Shown here: positions 34,248 through 42,113 of the stretch, in pieces
Position numbering within the stretch: the first letter of the stretch is position 1
How the letters are laid out: each line of letters opens with the position of its first letter
DNA from: Enterovibrio norvegicus_B
Lineage (GTDB): Bacteria; Pseudomonadota; Gammaproteobacteria; Enterobacterales; Vibrionaceae
Reading direction: 5' to 3'
Length of the DNA: 64,000 nucleotides
NCBI RefSeq assembly: GCF_002876705.1
Contig: NZ_MDAG01000010.1
Location: 62,001 to 126,000, forward strand
Translations under genes and position numbers: made by a program
Notes under the pieces: model-generated
Told to the model about the DNA's origin: nothing
Database searches by the model: none
The model's input: only the letters and a program-made list of their open reading frames with translations

Positions 34248-35825
34248 TTGAACTCGAGCGCAGTAAAACGACTTTATCCCCTGCTTGCAGGCTTCATCGC
34301 GGTTTTCTTTCTTTCCGCCTGCGAATGGCACTATGACGACCGATCTGAGCTGGAGAAAATCCGCGATCGTGGTGTGTTGCGTGTAGGCACGCTCAACAAC
34401 CAACTGTCATATTACATTGGTTCTGATGGCCCGACAGGTCTCGACTTCGAACTCGCGACCCAATTTGCAGACAGCCTTGGCGTGAAGCTCGAAATGCAGC
34501 CGGCGTATACCCTTTCTGGCCTTTTCCCTGCGCTTGAGCGTGGCGATGTTGATATTTTGGCAGCAGGCCTAACCATTACCGAAGAGCGCATGAAACAATT
34601 CCGCCCCGGGCCTGCGTATTACTTTGTCAGCCAACAATTGGTGTACAAAAACGGCCATTGGCGTCCACGGAATTTAACGGAACTGAACAAAGACGGCGCA
34701 CGCATTGCCGTGGTTGAAGGTTCTAGCCATGCCATGACCCTTCAAGCCATCCAGCGCGAATACCAAGATTTGATTTGGGAAAGCGTCAAAGACACCGACG
34801 ATGATGAGCTTCTTAAGCAAGTCGCTGATGGACAACTCGATTTCACCATCGCCGACTCTGTCGATATCGCCCTGATCCAACGCACTCACCCCACGATCAC
34901 GGTCGCGATTGAACTGACAGAAGATGAGCCTGTGGCTTGGTTCATGAAGAAAAACCAAGACGACAGCCTGTATGCCTTGATGATCGAGTTCTTTGGCAAG
35001 AAAACCCAAAGTGGCGAATTGGCCGCGCTGGAAGAGAAGTACTTCGGTCACGTCGACAGTTTTGACTTTGTAGACACCCGCGCTTTTCTGCGTGCCATCG
35101 ACAGCAAATTGCCGAAATGGGAACCGCTATTTAAAAAGTACGCCGACGAATTTGATTGGCGTTTACTGGCGGCATTGTCCTATCAAGAATCCCACTGGAA
35201 CCCACGAGCGGTTTCACCAACAGGGGTTCGCGGCATGATGATGTTAACACTGCCAACAGCAAAATCCGTTGGGGTGAAAAACCGTTTAGACCCAGAGCAA
35301 AGCATCCGTGGTGGTGCGGCTTACTTGCGCAAAATGCTCGACCGCGTGCCTGACAGTGTGAATGATCACGAGCGTATTTGGTTTGCCTTTGCCTCTTACA
35401 ACATCGGTTTCGGCCATATGATGGATGCGCGTCGACTGACTAAGGCGCAAGGCGGCAACCCCGATTCATGGGCAGATGTGAAGCAACGCTTACCCTTGCT
35501 AGCAAAACGTCAGTACTACACGCAAACCCGTTATGGTTACGCGCGCGGCTATGAAGCGAAAAGCTATGTAGAGAATATCCGTCGATACTACCAAAGCATC
35601 ATTGGGCATGAGCAAGACCAAGCACTCGCCATCCAAAGCGAAGAAGCCGATAACGTGGATGACTTGCAAACCATCGTGGTAGACATGGAACAAGCCACGC
35701 CAAATGGTGAACGCAAAGGTGACGGTGACGCTTCTACGGAAAATGCCGATGAAAAAGCGTTAACTGAGCCAGAAAAGTCAGAACGTCCCAAAGGCGAAAA
35801 AGACAGCGACAAAAAAGGCAACTAA
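34248..35825 (+). CDS. mltF: MltF, membrane-bound lytic murein transglycosylase F
   Basis: A 525-residue outer-membrane lipoprotein. The signal ends in the lipobox LSAC (cysteine about residue 25). An N-terminal solute-binding-like domain (LRVGTLNNQLSYYIG to about residue 270) regulates a C-terminal lysozyme-type domain with the catalytic glutamate in LSYQESHWNPRAVSPTGVRG and a normal FASYNIGFGHMMDARRLT. It cleaves peptidoglycan glycan strands to 1,6-anhydro products, the sort of fragments AmpG recycles. The start codon appears to be TTG. The last 75 residues are a charged, low-complexity tail of Asp, Glu, Lys and Gly, unlike E. coli MltF's tail. Confidence 0.93.
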   Translation: MNSSAVKRLYPLLAGFIAVFFLSACEWHYDDRSELEKIRDRGVLRVGTLNNQLSYYIGSDGPTGLDFELATQFADSLGVKLEMQPAYTLSGLFPALERGDVDILAAGLTITEERMKQFRPGPAYYFVSQQLVYKNGHWRPRNLTELNKDGARIAVVEGSSHAMTLQAIQREYQDLIWESVKDTDDDELLKQVADGQLDFTIADSVDIALIQRTHPTITVAIELTEDEPVAWFMKKNQDDSLYALMIEFFGKKTQSGELAALEEKYFGHVDSFDFVDTRAFLRAIDSKLPKWEPLFKKYADEFDWRLLAALSYQESHWNPRAVSPTGVRGMMMLTLPTAKSVGVKNRLDPEQSIRGGAAYLRKMLDRVPDSVNDHERIWFAFASYNIGFGHMMDARRLTKAQGGNPDSWADVKQRLPLLAKRQYYTQTRYGYARGYEAKSYVENIRRYYQSIIGHEQDQALAIQSEEADNVDDLQTIVVDMEQATPNGERKGDGDASTENADEKALTEPEKSERPKGEKDSDKKGN

Positions 35826-35882
35826 CCTGTCATAGTGTGTTCACACTAGCAGGTTATAACCTTAACCATCTAGCGAATCACG

Positions 35883-35905
35883 AGCGCAGCGTTGGCTGCG
35901 CTTTT
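35883..35905 (+). terminator. Terminator of mltF, directly upstream of a small ORF
   Basis: AGCGCAGC, loop GTTG, GCTGCGCT then TTTT: an 8-bp stem. It ends only about 20 bases before the start codon of the 53-codon ORF, so it may regulate entry into that ORF. Confidence 0.8.
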
Positions 35906-35926
35906 CATTCCTTTATGGAGTAACAG

Positions 35927-36088
35927 ATGTTAGCAAAGAAGAGACAGGCTCAAGCAAGCTTTAGCCGAAGCAGCAGTATGGCTGCAAACCGCCGCAAGAG
36001 AATGCGTTCTAACAACTTGAAGAAAGTGTTGTGGCGACAGCGCACCTTTGCGATCAGAGAGTTTGCAGACTTTGAGGAAAGCTATTAA
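35927..36088 (+). CDS. Small basic protein, 53 residues, unknown
   Basis: A short reading frame with an ATG preceded by GGAG at 7 nt. It reads MLAKKRQAQASFSRSSSMAA, then NRRKRMRSNNLKKVLWRQRT and a C-terminal FAIREFADFEESY: strongly basic in the middle, with an acidic, aromatic end. Such composition suggests nucleic-acid or ribosome binding, but I recognise no family, and it is not the ribosome modulation factor. It lies after the mltF terminator hairpin and its last 4 bases overlap the tadA stop from the opposite strand. Codon use is like its neighbours and the ribosome site is good, hence I think it is real. Confidence 0.65.
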   Translation: MLAKKRQAQASFSRSSSMAANRRKRMRSNNLKKVLWRQRTFAIREFADFEESY

Positions 36089-36669
36089 GCGTCTTTATCC
36101 GACGTGACATTTTTTGGGGTTCTTTTCGGTTTTTCCAACATCTCAGAACCCTCTGCAGCCAGTGCGGCTCTACGCGCGTCCTTTTCCGCTTTTTTCTCCG
36201 CTCGGCGACGACGGAAAAACGCTTGTAGCTGCTCACGACATTCAACGTCTAACACACCACCTTGGTACGCGACGTGGTGGTTCACACCGTCATAACTGAG
36301 CAAATTCATCACACTACCCGCGGCACCCGTTTTCGCATCAGACGCACCATAAACCACTTTGCCAATTCGGCTATGCACCATAGCACTGGCGCACATTGGG
36401 CAAGGCTCGAGCGTCACGTACAGCGTGGCATCCAATAACCGATAGTTTTGCAGGACTTTCCCCGCCTGACGCAGCGCCATCATTTCAGCATGTGCCGTCG
36501 CATCGTGTTGACCAATCAATCGATTCCAGCCTTCACCAATCACCACACCATTGTGAACAACCACAGCCCCTACGGGCACTTCACCTTCGGCTTCTGCATT
36601 GCCCGCAAGCTCGATGGCTCGCAGCATAAATTGATGATCTAATTCTGTTTGCGTCACGTCGTTTTCCAC
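36085..36669 (-). CDS. tadA: TadA, tRNA-specific adenosine deaminase
   Basis: A 194-residue zinc enzyme that converts A34 to inosine in tRNA-Arg(ACG), essential for decoding. The deaminase active site is complete: ATAHAEMMAL and LEPCPMCASAMVHSRIG. VECREQLQAFFRRRRAEKK marks the C-terminal helix, and about 30 extra residues after it (rich in Lys, Ala, Glu) extend beyond E. coli TadA. The frame begins with a GTG (complement of 36667-36669); another GTG four codons later is possible. Its 3' end overlaps the small ORF by 4 nt. Confidence 0.95.
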   Translation of the reverse strand: MENDVTQTELDHQFMLRAIELAGNAEAEGEVPVGAVVVHNGVVIGEGWNRLIGQHDATAHAEMMALRQAGKVLQNYRLLDATLYVTLEPCPMCASAMVHSRIGKVVYGASDAKTGAAGSVMNLLSYDGVNHHVAYQGGVLDVECREQLQAFFRRRRAEKKAEKDARRAALAAEGSEMLEKPKRTPKNVTSDKDA

Positions 36670-36704
36670 TGTTTCTTTCCATTACTCGATCGCGAGATGA
36701 AGTA

Positions 36705-36757
36705 TATACCCAAACAACCTCAAGGTGCTTGTTCAGCGAGCGTTTGTTTGGGTTAAT
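36705..36757. repeat. Dispersed palindromic repeat, copy 2
   Basis: TATACCCAAACAACCTCAAG ... GCGAGCGTTTGTTTGGGTTAATA: an inverted repeat of about 53 bp between lysR (3' end) and tadA (5' end). Its ends and CAGCGAG centre match copy 1 near 21.2 kb in reverse orientation. Confidence 0.75.
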
Positions 36758-36776
36758 AAGGGCGCTGATAGAACCT

Positions 36777-37658
36777 TCACAGTGCCTTATTTGTCAGTGC
36801 ATCAGTTAAAAATGCCACCAGCATTTTCACCCTCAACGGCTGCAATCGGCGATGAGGGAACAGAGCCCAAATTCCTTCTTCTAAATCTTGGTAGTTATTC
36901 AACACGCGCACTACAGAGCCTTCATCCAATGCCGTTTGCAGGTAATAGTCCGGCAACTGAATCAACCCACTCCCTTGCTTTGCTGCATCTAGCAAGGCGA
37001 TGCCGCTGTTACAACGCAATGTTCCTGAAATGCGGATGTTTCTCTCACGCCCTTCTTCACGAAAACGCCAATAATCATGTTGCCCTCGCAGGCAGTTGTG
37101 CTGGCTCAACTCGGACAAGGTATGCGGCGTACCGTTTTTCGCCAAGTAAGTGGCTGAACCACATACGATCAGCTTGCGCGTCGCCAAGCGCTTACACACC
37201 AATGAAGAATTGGCTAGCCGCCCTAAACGAATCGCAAAATCACACCCTGAATCAATCAAGTCCAATTGGTTGTTGGTCAAATCAACGTCTATCTCTACCT
37301 GCGGGTACTGCGCCATAAAATCCAAGATGATGGGCATGATCATTTGCTCACCATAGGTGACAGGGGCTGTCAGTTTTATTTGCCCTCGCGGCGACGCTTT
37401 GAGTTGCGTTAACGCACTTTCTGCTTCCCGTAATCCATCCAAAAGAAGGCGACAATGTTGAAAATACGTATCCCCTTCATCTGTAAGCGACACGCGACGG
37501 GTTGTTCTGAACAACAATCGCGTATCTAACCTATCTTCTAAAAGGGAAACTTGGCGACTGACATGTGCCGTTGATGTACCTAATCGTTGTGCCGCTTTTG
37601 TAAAGCTTGCAGTTTCTGCCACAGCGACAAATTCTGAAACGCCTTGCCAATCTGCCAT
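36777..37658 (-). CDS. LysR-family regulator, probably of the formaldehyde detoxification genes
   Basis: A 293-residue LysR-type transcription factor. The N-terminal helix-turn-helix is SFTKAAQRLGTSTAHVSRQV (about residues 18-37), followed by the linker helix and a periplasmic-binding-type effector domain (IKLTAPVTYGEQMIMPIILD, then SGCDFAIRLGRLANSSLVC). It is divergent from frmA with 183 bp between them, and that gap holds a perfect 21-bp palindrome, a good operator candidate. Many bacteria control the frm genes with FrmR instead; a LysR partner also exists in vibrios. The effector is not known. Confidence 0.9.
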   Translation of the reverse strand: MADWQGVSEFVAVAETASFTKAAQRLGTSTAHVSRQVSLLEDRLDTRLLFRTTRRVSLTDEGDTYFQHCRLLLDGLREAESALTQLKASPRGQIKLTAPVTYGEQMIMPIILDFMAQYPQVEIDVDLTNNQLDLIDSGCDFAIRLGRLANSSLVCKRLATRKLIVCGSATYLAKNGTPHTLSELSQHNCLRGQHDYWRFREEGRERNIRISGTLRCNSGIALLDAAKQGSGLIQLPDYYLQTALDEGSVVRVLNNYQDLEEGIWALFPHRRLQPLRVKMLVAFLTDALTNKAL

Positions 37659-37710
37659 TATTACCGTCCGGTAAAAGTTAATTGCCGGAATTATGGATTA
37701 TCAAATGACA

Positions 37711-37731
37711 GGAAACAAATAAACTGTTTCC
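37711..37731. promoter_or_regulatory. Perfect 21-bp inverted repeat, candidate LysR operator
   Basis: GGAAACA-AATAAAC-TGTTTCC: two perfect 7-bp arms around a 7-bp A/T-rich spacer, in the lysR-frmA divergent region, 53 bp from the lysR start and 111 bp from the frmA start. The size and spacing fit a LysR-type binding site. Confidence 0.55.
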
Positions 37732-37841
37732 ACATTGATGGCGTAATGCTGCGCTGTCACAGAAGTGAACATGTTTCTGCTTCTGGTTTCTCCTACGGTT
37801 AGTCAAGAAGACGACTGACCCAATTTCTGAGGATTTTTTTC

Positions 37842-38972
37842 ATGGCAGACCAATTCATCAAATCTCGTGCAGCGATTGCATGGGAAGCAGGCAAACCACT
37901 GAGCATTGAAGAAGTAGATGTGATGCTACCTAAAGCTGGCGAAGTGCTTGTGCGCATCGTAGCAACGGGTGTCTGTCATACCGATGCCTTCACCCTTTCA
38001 GGTGATGATCCAGAAGGTATTTTCCCTGCCATTTTGGGTCATGAAGGTGGTGGTATCGTTGAGCAAATCGGCGAAGGTGTCACCAGCGTACAAGTGGGTG
38101 ATCACGTCATTCCACTTTACACACCAGAATGTGGGGAGTGTAAGTTCTGTACATCAGGCAAAACTAACCTGTGTCAGAAAATTCGTGAAACCCAAGGTAA
38201 AGGCTTAATGCCAGACGGCACTACTCGCTTCTACAAAGACGGCCAACCGATTTACCACTACATGGGTTGTTCAACCTTCTCTGAGTACACCGTATTACCT
38301 GAGATCTCGTTAGCCAAAGTCAACAAAGAAGCACCACTTGAAGAAGTGTGCTTGTTGGGTTGTGGCGTAACAACGGGCATGGGTGCGGTGCTTAACACGG
38401 CAAAAGTACAAAAAGGCGATACAGTTGCTGTATTCGGCCTTGGTGGTATTGGTTTGTCAGCCATCATCGGTGCAGCAATGGCAGGCGCGAGCCGCATCAT
38501 TGGTATTGACCTGAACGAAAGCAAATTCGAGCTCGCAACCAAGTTAGGCGCGACCGATTGCATCAACCCAAGTAAGTTTGATAAGCCGATTCAAGACGTG
38601 ATCGTTGAAATGACAGATGGCGGTGTGGATTACTCGTTCGAGTGTATCGGCAACGTTAACGTCATGCGTTCTGCACTTGAGTGCTGCCACAAAGGTTGGG
38701 GCGAATCAGTCATCATCGGTGTTGCAGGTGCAGGCCAAGAGATCTCAACCCGTCCTTTCCAACTGGTAACCGGTCGTGTGTGGCGCGGTTCTGCGTTCGG
38801 TGGCGTTAAAGGCCGCTCAGAACTGCCTGAAATCGTTGAGCGCTACCTTGCGGGTGAATTCAAACTGGATGACTTCATCACACATACCATGGGCTTAGAC
38901 GGCGTGAACGAAGCGTTCGACTTGATGCACGAAGGTAAGAGCATTCGTTCTGTCATTCACTTCGACAAGTAA
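37842..38972 (+). CDS. frmA: S-(hydroxymethyl)glutathione dehydrogenase / class III alcohol dehydrogenase
   Basis: A 376-residue zinc- and NAD-dependent dehydrogenase that oxidises the formaldehyde-glutathione adduct to S-formylglutathione. The catalytic zinc site is in GVCHTDAFTLSGDDPEG and GHEGGGIVEQIGEGV, the structural zinc site in PECGECKFCTSGKTNLCQ, and the NAD fold in VFGLGGIGLSAIIGAAMAG. Length matches the family exactly. It is followed 58 nt later by fghA, the next enzyme, so both form a detoxification operon controlled from the divergent LysR side. Confidence 0.97.
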   Translation: MADQFIKSRAAIAWEAGKPLSIEEVDVMLPKAGEVLVRIVATGVCHTDAFTLSGDDPEGIFPAILGHEGGGIVEQIGEGVTSVQVGDHVIPLYTPECGECKFCTSGKTNLCQKIRETQGKGLMPDGTTRFYKDGQPIYHYMGCSTFSEYTVLPEISLAKVNKEAPLEEVCLLGCGVTTGMGAVLNTAKVQKGDTVAVFGLGGIGLSAIIGAAMAGASRIIGIDLNESKFELATKLGATDCINPSKFDKPIQDVIVEMTDGGVDYSFECIGNVNVMRSALECCHKGWGESVIIGVAGAGQEISTRPFQLVTGRVWRGSAFGGVKGRSELPEIVERYLAGEFKLDDFITHTMGLDGVNEAFDLMHEGKSIRSVIHFDK

Positions 38973-39030
38973 TTCAGTCAAAAACCGCGTTTTACCTTTT
39001 GTGTAAAGCGCGGTTTGAATGGAGCTCGCC

Positions 39031-39873
39031 ATGAGTATTGAAAACACCAGCAGCAACCGCAGCTTTGGCGGTTGGCATAAGCAATACACCCACGCATCGC
39101 GTACTGTTCATTGTGATATGCGATTCGCCATTTTTCTACCACCTCAAGCCTCTGAAACCAACAAAGTCCCTGTGCTTTACTGGCTTTCCGGCTTGACGTG
39201 TTCAGACGAAAACTTCATGCAGAAAGCAGGCGCACACCGCATTGCTGCTGAGCTAGGTATTGCCATTGTGGCACCTGACACCAGCCCGCGTGGAGAAAAC
39301 ATTCCAGACGATCCTGATGGCGCGTATGACTTCGGCATTGGCGCAGGTTTCTATGTGAATGCCACAGAGGCCCCGTGGAATCGCTATTACCACATGTACG
39401 ATTATGTGGTGAAAGAGTTACCGGCGGTGATTGAAGACCATTTTCCCGTTAGCGACGTTAAAGCGATCTCTGGGCACAGCATGGGTGGTCACGGCGCTCT
39501 CTCCATCGCACTGAAAAACAGCGACCTGTACCGTTCTGTGTCTGCCTTTAGCCCGATCGTGAACCCCGTCAATGTCCCTTGGGGACAAAAAGCCCTGAGC
39601 AATTACTTGGGGGATGACAAAAATGCATGGCGCGAATACGACAGCTGCGCATTGATCAAAAAGGCAACATCTCACCTGCCAATGCTCATTGACCAAGGTG
39701 ATGCCGACCAGTTCTTACACGATCAGCTCAAGCCAGAAAACCTGCTCCAAGCAGCAGAAGAAGTTGGCTATCCATTAGCGCTTCGTATGCAAGAAGGCTA
39801 TGACCACAGCTATTACTTCATCTCTAGTTTCATTGAAGATCATGTGCGCTTTCACGCCAAGCATCTCAAGTAA
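39031..39873 (+). CDS. fghA: S-formylglutathione hydrolase
   Basis: A 280-residue serine hydrolase that splits S-formylglutathione to glutathione and formate. The nucleophile lies in ISGHSMGGHGALSIAL, and YDHSYYFISSFIEDH near the end carries the catalytic histidine. PVLYWLSGLTCSDENFMQKA is a family signature. I start at MSIENTSSNRSFGG because GGAG lies at a normal distance before this ATG; the upstream in-frame ATG has no such site. It ends the frmA-fghA operon. Confidence 0.96.
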   Translation: MSIENTSSNRSFGGWHKQYTHASRTVHCDMRFAIFLPPQASETNKVPVLYWLSGLTCSDENFMQKAGAHRIAAELGIAIVAPDTSPRGENIPDDPDGAYDFGIGAGFYVNATEAPWNRYYHMYDYVVKELPAVIEDHFPVSDVKAISGHSMGGHGALSIALKNSDLYRSVSAFSPIVNPVNVPWGQKALSNYLGDDKNAWREYDSCALIKKATSHLPMLIDQGDADQFLHDQLKPENLLQAAEEVGYPLALRMQEGYDHSYYFISSFIEDHVRFHAKHLK

Positions 39874-39894
39874 CATCAGGCTTCTATGAATCAG

Positions 39895-39920
39895 AAAAAC
39901 CGGCAGTCGCCGGTTTTTTT
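39895..39920 (+). terminator. Terminator of frmA-fghA
   Basis: AAAAACCGGC, loop AGTC, GCCGGTTTTT plus two T: a 10-bp stem with a long U-tract, 21 bases past the stop. Confidence 0.93.
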
Positions 39921-40048
39921 ATGTCTGTCTCTTTTTCTATCTATCCCTTTTACTGCTTCTATTGGCTGCCCCTTTTAGGCGCCTTTTCGTGTGCAGACTT
40001 TCACGCGCCGTGCTCATACATACACATTCATACGTAAACATTCAGGCG

Positions 40049-40076
40049 AAAAAAAGCCCCGCACAGTGGCGAGGCT
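40049..40076 (-). terminator. Terminator of the AbgT-family gene
   Basis: On the minus strand AGCCTCGC, loop CACTGT, GCGGGGCT and a seven-base T-run: an 8-bp stem with one G-U pair, 51 bases past the stop. Confidence 0.85.
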
Positions 40077-40127
40077 CTCGATGCATTGCGGTGTGCTTTT
40101 GATCAAGCACACCGGCAAGGATCACGC

Positions 40128-41687
40128 TTACATAGAGTAAGTGTATGGCGCTTGGATACCCAATGGGATACCTAGAGCCCAGTATGCTAGCAGGAAGATA
40201 CTCCAACCGATCAGCATGGCAATCGAGTAAGGCATCATCATTGACGCCAGCGTACCGATACCTGTGCTCTTCACATAACGTTGACAGTAAACAACCACCA
40301 GCGGGAAGAACACCATCAAAGGAGAAATGATGTTAGATACGGAGTCACCAACACGGTAAGCCGCTTGAGACAATTCAGGGGAAATACCCAACGCCATCAA
40401 CATCGGCACAAGGATAGGACCAATCAATGCCCATTTAGCCGACGCAGAGCCGATCAATAGGTTCACACTCGCAGTAAGCAGGATCATGCCAATGATGGTC
40501 AATTGACCAGGCATGTTCAGTGCTTTTAGCAATTCAGCGCCTTCCAATGCCAGCAAGGTACCAATGTTTGATTGGCTGAATGCAGCAAGGAATTGAGCAC
40601 AGAAGAATGACATCACGAGGTAGCTACCCATGGTAGACATGGTCAGGCTCATTGCCTTGATGATGTCACCTTGGGTTTTGAATGTACCCGCTACGCGGCC
40701 ATAAACCACACCTGGAATCACAAACAAGATGAAGATCAATGGCACGATAGATTTCATTAGCGGTGCGGTAAATGCTGTCAGTTCACCTTCTGGAGAACGC
40801 AGTGCTGAAGATTCTGGAAGAATCGCAAACACCAGCAACGCGATACCTGCAAGCATTGCAAAACCTGCGCGGTTGAATGCTTTACTTTCGATATCCGTGA
40901 AACTACCCAAATCCGGTGCTTTTTCAGCATCTTCATCGATAGGCAGTTTATTTAGGCGTGGCTCGATGATTTTCTCGGTCACATACCAACCGATACCCAC
41001 GATCAGGAACGACGACAAACCGGTGAAGTAAAGGTTAGCCAGTGGGTTTACCACATAGTCTTTGTCCAATACTTGTGCTGCTGACTGGGTGAAACCAGCA
41101 AGCAATGGGTCGATACCCGCAGGAATGAAGTTCGCAGAGAAACCACCTGATACACCCGCAAATGCAGCTGCAATACCCACCAGTGGGTGACGACCCGCTG
41201 CGTGGAAGATAATGCCGCCCAATGGAATAACCAGAACATAACCCGCATCTGCCGCTGTGTGCGACACGATGGCCACTAAGATAAGTGCTGGTGTCAGCAG
41301 TTTCTTAGGGGTGACGTTTAGCATTTTTTTCAGGCCAGTGGTGATGAAGCCAGACGCATCTGCCACACCCACACCCAGCATTGCCACTAGCACGATACCC
41401 ATAGGCGCGAAGCTAGTGAAGGTGGTCACCATATTGGCAAGGAAGTTCGCCAATGCAGTACCAGTAAGGAGGTTGTTAATTTCTACGGATGCGCCGGTAA
41501 CAGGGTGTATCAGGCCAAAATCAACCTGAGAAAGAAGTGCCGACAGGCCCCAAACAATCAACAGTCCATAAAAGAACAATAATGCCGGATCAGGGATTTT
41601 GTTCCCTGCTTTCTCAATCCCGTTGAGAAACTTGTCCATTGCGCTTTTCGGCGCGTCTGGAATGTTGTCCATAGCATGGTTACTCAT
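40128..41687 (-). CDS. AbgT-family transporter (aminobenzoyl-glutamate type)
   Basis: A 519-residue inner-membrane protein with about nine to twelve helices. It matches the AbgT family: KIPDPALLFFYGLLIVWGLS near the start, IVSHTAADAGYVLVIPLGGI, and the reentrant-hairpin region with NLLIGSASAKWALIGPILVP and RVGDSVSNIISPLMVFFPL. The family includes the E. coli p-aminobenzoyl-glutamate importer AbgT and sulfonamide exporters such as MtrF; which applies here is unclear because no abgAB peptidase genes are next to it. I start at MSNHAMDNIP, which has GGAG six bases upstream. Confidence 0.9.
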   Translation of the reverse strand: MSNHAMDNIPDAPKSAMDKFLNGIEKAGNKIPDPALLFFYGLLIVWGLSALLSQVDFGLIHPVTGASVEINNLLTGTALANFLANMVTTFTSFAPMGIVLVAMLGVGVADASGFITTGLKKMLNVTPKKLLTPALILVAIVSHTAADAGYVLVIPLGGIIFHAAGRHPLVGIAAAFAGVSGGFSANFIPAGIDPLLAGFTQSAAQVLDKDYVVNPLANLYFTGLSSFLIVGIGWYVTEKIIEPRLNKLPIDEDAEKAPDLGSFTDIESKAFNRAGFAMLAGIALLVFAILPESSALRSPEGELTAFTAPLMKSIVPLIFILFVIPGVVYGRVAGTFKTQGDIIKAMSLTMSTMGSYLVMSFFCAQFLAAFSQSNIGTLLALEGAELLKALNMPGQLTIIGMILLTASVNLLIGSASAKWALIGPILVPMLMALGISPELSQAAYRVGDSVSNIISPLMVFFPLVVVYCQRYVKSTGIGTLASMMMPYSIAMLIGWSIFLLAYWALGIPLGIQAPYTYSM

Positions 41688-42061
41688 GTAAAGCTCCATG
41701 GTTAAAAGTGTGTGTTTGCTTCGCTTACTGCGAATTATTTTGCTGACGTGAAACCACGTCATAATTATTCAACAGCATAAAATACATATTTAATTCTTAT
41801 TTGGTAGTCACAAATACCCAATTAACTCACAAAAAAAGAATATTAGTTCAGAAAATACACACCTTTCATACACACTGGAAACAATGAACCACCTGACGCG
41901 CAACAAACGAAATAATGCATTTACGTCAGGATGAAGAAATGAGTATTAGGCAGGCTGTTAGTGAGTGACGTCACGGTTTTGAGAGGACAGAAAGATCAGA
42001 CACGTTCAAGTGAATATTGAAAGAAAGGCATACATTGGTGAACAAAAAATCACCGTTAATG
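41688..42061. promoter_or_regulatory. Promoter region of the AbgT-family gene with a CRP-like palindrome
   Basis: A 374-bp A/T-rich gap without a gene. At 41960-41975 AGTGA-GTGACG-TCACG matches the CRP pattern with one mismatch per half and contains the perfect palindrome GTGACGTCAC. It is about 270 bases from the transporter start and so far upstream that its role is uncertain. Confidence 0.35.
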
Positions 42062-42089
42062 AAAAAGCCTCCGCCTGATCGGCAGAGGC
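42062..42089 (-). terminator. Terminator of the RTX gene
   Basis: On the minus strand GCCTCTGCC, loop GATCA, GGCGGAGGC then five T: a 9-bp stem with one G-U pair, 25 bases past the stop codon. Confidence 0.9.
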
Positions 42090-42113
42090 CTTGAGCGCTT
42101 TAAGGGTTAGCGA

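Noticed and set aside
36725..37318. A 197-codon plus-strand frame antisense to lysR
   Set aside because: It is a mirror of the LysR coding sequence on the other strand; the LysR reading has clear family motifs.
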